Shown here: positions 60,468-64,000 of the stretch, piece after piece | Numbering within the stretch: position 1 is the stretch's first letter | Layout of the letters: every line of letters starts with the position of its first letter | DNA from: JAMXLO01 sp963832895 | GTDB lineage: Bacteria > Pseudomonadota > Alphaproteobacteria > Acetobacterales > Acetobacteraceae | Length of the DNA stretch: 64,000 nucleotides | Assembly: GCA_963832895.1 (NCBI GenBank) | Contig: CAWHVQ010000014.1 | Coordinates: 124,001-188,000 of the forward strand | Reading direction: 5' to 3' | Notes under the pieces: generated by a model | What the model was told of the DNA's origin: nothing | Databases searched by the model: none | The model's input: only the letters and a program-made list of their open reading frames with translations | Translations under genes and position numbers: made by a program

Positions 60468-61025
60468 TCAGTTGACCGATGCGCTGGCGGCCCCCTTCCC
60501 GACGGTATAGGCGACGCCCTCCGATCCCACTTGCGCGGTGTGCAGGCATCCCGCCGGGATTTCGCAGTGATCGCCAGCTCGGAAAGTCTCGGGCTTGTTG
60601 TCTCTGGTCACTGTGATCTCGCCGCCGAGCACCATAATCCGAACGTCGAAGTCATGCGCGTGCAGATCTTCGCTGAAACCGGCCTTCTGGCCACCATGCA
60701 CAACCTCCAGGCCCTCACGGCGCAGGTCGCTTTCGAAAGCCTCACGGCTCAACGGTCCCTGACGTCGACGACCGGATACGAAGGCGACGCCTTCAGGACC
60801 CACCTCCTCGGTGTGCATGCAGCCTGCGGAAACCTCGCAGCACTGCCCGGCGCGAAAAGTCTCCGGGGAATTATCGCGGGTGATGGTGATCTCGCCACCC
60901 AGCACATACAGCCTGGCGTCGAAATCGTGGCAATGATTGGCTGCCCTCGTGTTCGGCCTCAGGCTGGCGTTGACGACGCTGAAGCCATCGCTCCGCAATG
61001 CTGCTTCGAATTCAAGACGATCCAT
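60468..61025 (-). CDS. Tandem-duplicated cupin protein
   Basis: Bicupin of 185 residues made of two very similar halves. Half 1 has HCHDFDARLYVLGGEITITR and CCEVSAGCMHTEEVGPEG; half 2 has HAHDFDVRIMVLGGEITVTR and HCEIPAGCLHTAQVGSEG. Each half keeps the His-x-His and the later His of the metal site, so two metal sites are likely. The degree of identity points to an internal duplication within this lineage. Start at 61025 is preferred: AGGAGG lies nine bases upstream, while the ATG two codons earlier is too close to it. Upstream of it lies the SDR gene on the same strand. Function unknown; sensing or dioxygenase roles are possible. Confidence 0.82.
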   Translation of the reverse strand: MDRLEFEAALRSDGFSVVNASLRPNTRAANHCHDFDARLYVLGGEITITRDNSPETFRAGQCCEVSAGCMHTEEVGPEGVAFVSGRRRQGPLSREAFESDLRREGLEVVHGGQKAGFSEDLHAHDFDVRIMVLGGEITVTRDNKPETFRAGDHCEIPAGCLHTAQVGSEGVAYTVGKGAASASVN

Positions 61026-61161
61026 TGGCATTCTCCTCCTGATCTTGGGTCGTGTCCTGAAGGCTTCCGGTGGGATTGCTTCCGATTGGCTAACGCTCCT
61101 TCGCGGTTCTCGCAAGGGAGCGGGTTCCGAAGCCGCCGGCACGGCGCCCAGCCATCACGGA

Positions 61162-62073
61162 TCAGGCGATCTTCCCCATCTTGCGCAGCTCCTGCTCCAC
61201 CGTGCCCATCAGCCCGGTGTACGGCTTGGCGTTCGACAGGTCGCGGATCTTGCCGATCCTCTCCGCCACCATGTCCACCGTCACCGGCTCGTCCGGATCG
61301 AACTGCACGCCCTCCGACTGGAAATACTGCACCCGTGCATAGTTTCCGGCCGTCGCGGCGATGATCTCCCCGTTCGCATCGCATTCCTCGCTGCACAGCC
61401 AAGCCACCGCCGGCGACACCAGTTCCGGCTTCATGAACACAGCGATATGGGCCGGGATCAGGTCCTCGGTCATGCGCGTGCGCGCCGAGGGCGAGATCGC
61501 GTTGCACAGGATGTTGTATTTCGCGCCTTCCAGCCGCAGCACATTGATGAACCCGTTCACCGCCATCTTCGCCGCGCCGTAGTTGCTCTGGCCGAAATTG
61601 CCGACCGTGCCGGAGCCCGACGTGGTGACGACGACACGCCCGTACTGCTGTTTGCGCATGATCGGCCAGGCGGCCTTGGTGCAGTACACCGTCCCCATGT
61701 AGTGCACCTGAGAGGTGAACTCGAAATCCTCCATCGTCATGTTGTTGAAGGCCTTGTCGCGCAGGATGCCGGCGTTGTTCACCAGGATGTCGCAGCGGCC
61801 CCAGGTGTTCATCGCCGTGTCGATGATGCCCTGCGCGCTCGCCATGTCGGCGACGGAATTGTAGTTGGCGACCGCCTGGCCGCCCGCCGCCTTGATCTCG
61901 GCCACCACCTTGTCGGCGACTGCATTCTGACCGCCCCGGCCATCCACCGCGCCGCCCGGATCGTTCACGACGACCTTGGCGCCACGGCTTGCCAGCAGCA
62001 TGGCGTGCGAGCGGCCGAGGCCGGAGCCGGAGCCGGTCACGATGGCAACGCGGTCGTTGAAGCGGATCGTCAT
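61162..62073 (-). CDS. Short-chain dehydrogenase (hydroxyacyl-CoA dehydrogenase-like)
   Basis: NAD(P)-dependent SDR of 303 residues. TGSGSGLGRSHAMLLASRGA is the cofactor loop, NDPGG follows as in the peroxisomal multifunctional enzyme type 2 group, then ILVNNAGILRDKAF, the catalytic Ser in VVTTSGSGTVGNFG, and the YxxxK motif in NYGAAKMAVNGF. The ILRDK and GNFGQ.NY patterns are shared with (3R)-hydroxyacyl-CoA dehydrogenases, which suggests a role in acyl-CoA or steroid-like degradation, as inference. A C-terminal extension of about 40 residues (DMVAERIGKIRDL) is usual for that group. Divergent from the LLM gene; the 73-base gap should hold both promoters. Confidence 0.88.
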   Translation of the reverse strand: MTIRFNDRVAIVTGSGSGLGRSHAMLLASRGAKVVVNDPGGAVDGRGGQNAVADKVVAEIKAAGGQAVANYNSVADMASAQGIIDTAMNTWGRCDILVNNAGILRDKAFNNMTMEDFEFTSQVHYMGTVYCTKAAWPIMRKQQYGRVVVTTSGSGTVGNFGQSNYGAAKMAVNGFINVLRLEGAKYNILCNAISPSARTRMTEDLIPAHIAVFMKPELVSPAVAWLCSEECDANGEIIAATAGNYARVQYFQSEGVQFDPDEPVTVDMVAERIGKIRDLSNAKPYTGLMGTVEQELRKMGKIA

Positions 62074-62146
62074 GGATGGGGTCCCTTCTGGTCGGATGAT
62101 GGTTGCGGGCGTATCCTACCGGCCAGTAACTCTCAAGAGGCCAGCC

Positions 62147-63298
62147 ATGAGCTATCTGCGCAGCGGCATCTTTCTGGCGCCGTTCCACAACCTGACCGAG
62201 AATCCGACGCTCGCGCTGGAGCGCGACATGGAGCTGCTGCAGCACCTCGATAAACTGAACTATCACGAGGCGTGGATCGGCGAGCACCATTCGGGCGGCT
62301 TCGAGATCATTGCGTCACCGGAGATGTTCATCGCCGCGGCCGCCGAGCGCACGCGGCATATCAGGCTGGGCACCGGGGTCGCGTCGCTGCCGTACCACAA
62401 CCCGTTCATCCTCGCCGATCGGATGGTGCAGCTCGACCACATGACGCGCGGACGCGCGATGTTCGGCGTGGGGCCAGGGGCCCTGGTGCACGACGCACTG
62501 AAGATCGGCATCAAGGCGGCGGATCAGCGAAGGATGATGAACGAATCGCTCGACGTGATCATGCGGCTCCTGCGCGGCGAGATGATCACCGAGAAGACCG
62601 ATTGGTACAACCTGGTGGACGCGCAGTTGCAGTTGCCCTGCTACACGCAGCCGATCATGGAGACTGCGGTGGCGGCGTCGCGGTCGCCTACCGGCGCGCT
62701 GGCGTCCGGGCGGCATGGCATCGGCATGCTCTCGATCGGCGGCACCAGTCCGGAGGCGATGGAGAAGCATACGCAGAACTGGGGCCTGTATGAGGACCAG
62801 GCGCGGCTCAATGGACACGTGCCGGATCGCAGCAAGTGGCGGCTGGTGACACTGATCCATGTGGCGGAAACGCGCGAGCGCGCGCGGGAGAACGTGAGGT
62901 TCGGCATCGATGCCTTCCGCGACTACTTCTCGGATGTCGGCACGTTCCCGATCGTGCCTCCGGATATCAAGGATCCCTACTCGTTCTTCGTGGAGAGCGG
63001 TGCGGGATGCATCGGCACACCGGATGACGCGATCGCCTATATCGAGAATCTGCTGAAGGGATCAGGTGGCTTCGGCGCGATCATGGAGCTGGCGCACAAC
63101 TGGGCTGACTGGGAGGCGACGAAGCGGCACTACGAGCTGATGGCGCGGTTCGTGCACCCGCACTTCCAGCGGTCGCGCGAGCTGCGGCGCGATTCGTATG
63201 CCTATGCGCGGGACCGCCACGAGGAGTTCACCGGCCAGTCGGCCGCCGCGGTGCAGGCGGCGATCGATGCGTTGGGGGCGCGACGGGCGGCGGAATAG
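62147..63298 (+). CDS. LLM class flavin-dependent oxidoreductase
   Basis: Luciferase-like monooxygenase of 383 residues. YHEAWIGEHHSGGFEIIASP is the diagnostic EHH block, RLGTGVASLPYHNPFILAD follows, and RAMFGVGPGALVHDA is the FMN-phosphate region. It resembles long-chain alkane or limonene-type LLM monooxygenases, but the substrate is not decidable. The ATG at 62147 has a GAGG site upstream; the open frame before it is a shadow of the SDR gene. The next gene, rutA, is another LLM protein on the same strand, with a 104-base gap. Confidence 0.88.
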   Translation: MSYLRSGIFLAPFHNLTENPTLALERDMELLQHLDKLNYHEAWIGEHHSGGFEIIASPEMFIAAAAERTRHIRLGTGVASLPYHNPFILADRMVQLDHMTRGRAMFGVGPGALVHDALKIGIKAADQRRMMNESLDVIMRLLRGEMITEKTDWYNLVDAQLQLPCYTQPIMETAVAASRSPTGALASGRHGIGMLSIGGTSPEAMEKHTQNWGLYEDQARLNGHVPDRSKWRLVTLIHVAETRERARENVRFGIDAFRDYFSDVGTFPIVPPDIKDPYSFFVESGAGCIGTPDDAIAYIENLLKGSGGFGAIMELAHNWADWEATKRHYELMARFVHPHFQRSRELRRDSYAYARDRHEEFTGQSAAAVQAAIDALGARRAAE

Positions 63299-63402
63299 CT
63301 GGCGCGCCTTCTCGTTCGGTAAGGGTAGCTGACTTTTGCGCTTGGGCGCTCGGACAGGTCACACTGGCTCATCGCCCCAGTGACACGACGGGAGCCCACG
63401 CA

Positions 63403-64000
63403 ATGCAGGTCGGCGTCTTCATCCCCATCGGCAACAATGGCTGGCTGATCTCGACCACCTCGCCGCGCTTCATGCCTACGTTCGATCTCAACCGCGCGGT
63501 GGTGGAGCGAGCCGAGCGTTACGGCATGGATTTCGCGCTGTCGATGATCAAGCTGCGGGGGTTCGGCGGGCCGTCGGAGTTCTGGGACTACAATCTGGAG
63601 AGCTTCACGCTGATGGCCGGGCTTGCCGCGGTCACCAGCCGCATACAGTTGTTCGCGACCTGCTCGGTGCTGACGTTGCCGCCGCCGATCGCCGCGCGCA
63701 TGGCGGTGACGATCGACAGCATCTCGCACGGCCGGTTCGGCCTCAACATGATCACCGGCTGGCAGGAGAAAGAGTATTCGCAGATGGGCATCTGGCCTGG
63801 CGACAGGCACTACCAGCATCGCTACGAGTATTGCAGCGAATACGTGACGGTCATGCAGGAGCTCTGGGAGACCGGACGGAGCGATTTCCAGGGCGATTTC
63901 TTCCGTATGGACGATTGTCGATGCCTGCCGCTGCCGACCGCGCGCATACCGATCATCTGCGCGGGCCAGAGCGACCGAGGGACGCAATTTGCGGCGACCC
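63403..64000 (+). CDS. rutA: Pyrimidine monooxygenase RutA (3' end outside window)
   Basis: First 199 codons of the flavin-dependent enzyme that opens the uracil ring in the Rut pathway. The N-terminus MQVGVFIPIGNNGWLIST, then FALSMIKLRGFGG, NLESFTLMAGLAAVTSRIQ, MITGWQEKEYSQMGIWPGD and PIICAGQSDRG match RutA nearly residue for residue as I remember the E. coli protein. The ATG at 63403 follows GGGAG. The gene is open to the last base, so about 160 residues are missing. Other rut genes, if present, should lie beyond the window; no rutR-like regulator is visible upstream. Confidence 0.93.
   Translation, partial: MQVGVFIPIGNNGWLISTTSPRFMPTFDLNRAVVERAERYGMDFALSMIKLRGFGGPSEFWDYNLESFTLMAGLAAVTSRIQLFATCSVLTLPPPIAARMAVTIDSISHGRFGLNMITGWQEKEYSQMGIWPGDRHYQHRYEYCSEYVTVMQELWETGRSDFQGDFFRMDDCRCLPLPTARIPIICAGQSDRGTQFAAT

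Noticed and set aside
1..64000. tRNA, rRNA or known riboswitch genes
   Set aside because: Read for on both strands by eye; no cloverleaf with a TPsiC-like GTTCRA core or conserved rRNA segment was noticed, but a covariance-model scan could not be run.

Overview
This 64 kb, GC-rich window looks like the chromosome of an alphaproteobacterium, most likely Rhodospirillales/Acetobacteraceae. The basis is codon bias, the order xerC - DUF484 - transaldolase-like aldolase - priA near atpHAGDC, the psd-pssA pair, and many Acetobacteraceae-type hypothetical proteins. That placement is inference; no rRNA or tRNA gene is visible to confirm it.

Layout. 0-8.6 kb: an acetyltransferase, an MFS carrier, an HpaB-type flavin hydroxylase, a GST, an acyltransferase-3 protein, recX and an argD-argF operon. 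8.6-13 kb: a hairpin-rich noncoding stretch, a PHB-depolymerase-type esterase, and a CheY-like regulator convergent with a hybrid histidine kinase. 13-20.5 kb: an xre-hyfBCEFGI operon for a membrane complex related to hydrogenase-4 and complex I; its large subunit lacks the nickel-ligating CxxC motifs, so it is probably an energy-converting hydrogenase-related (Ehr) complex and not a hydrogenase. 20.4-26 kb: tautomerase, TTC38-like TPR protein, aldo/keto reductase, nitrilase-family amidase and NAD kinase.

26.1-28.5 kb is a foreign-looking, AT-richer island. It holds a lone protein with a FokI-type nuclease domain and the remains of a tyrosine integrase, between diverged inverted repeats. Next come a GH17 beta-1,3-glucanase, a tiny membrane protein behind a perfect FNR/FixK box, an LLM flavin oxidoreductase and a flavoprotein disulfide reductase.

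33.4-37.9 kb carries xerC, DUF484, the aldolase and priA; both xerC and priA are broken by an apparent single extra base. 37.9-44.5 kb (small membrane protein, MFS carrier, Ser/Thr kinase fusion, patatin, HEAT protein) separates priA from the F1-ATPase operon atpHAGDC (44.6-49.5 kb). 49.5-58 kb: Uma2-like protein, diiron ferritin-like protein, cytochrome b561, psd-pssA for phosphatidylethanolamine synthesis, and a very large SAM-cyclase-ATPase-TPR regulator. 58-64 kb: CobW GTPase, LVIVD protein, double cupin, SDR, an LLM oxidoreductase, and the 5' part of rutA, which runs off the end.

Three GC-rich palindromic repeats lie between genes inside the hyf and atp operons. No CRISPR array, complete insertion sequence, or rRNA/tRNA gene was recognised.
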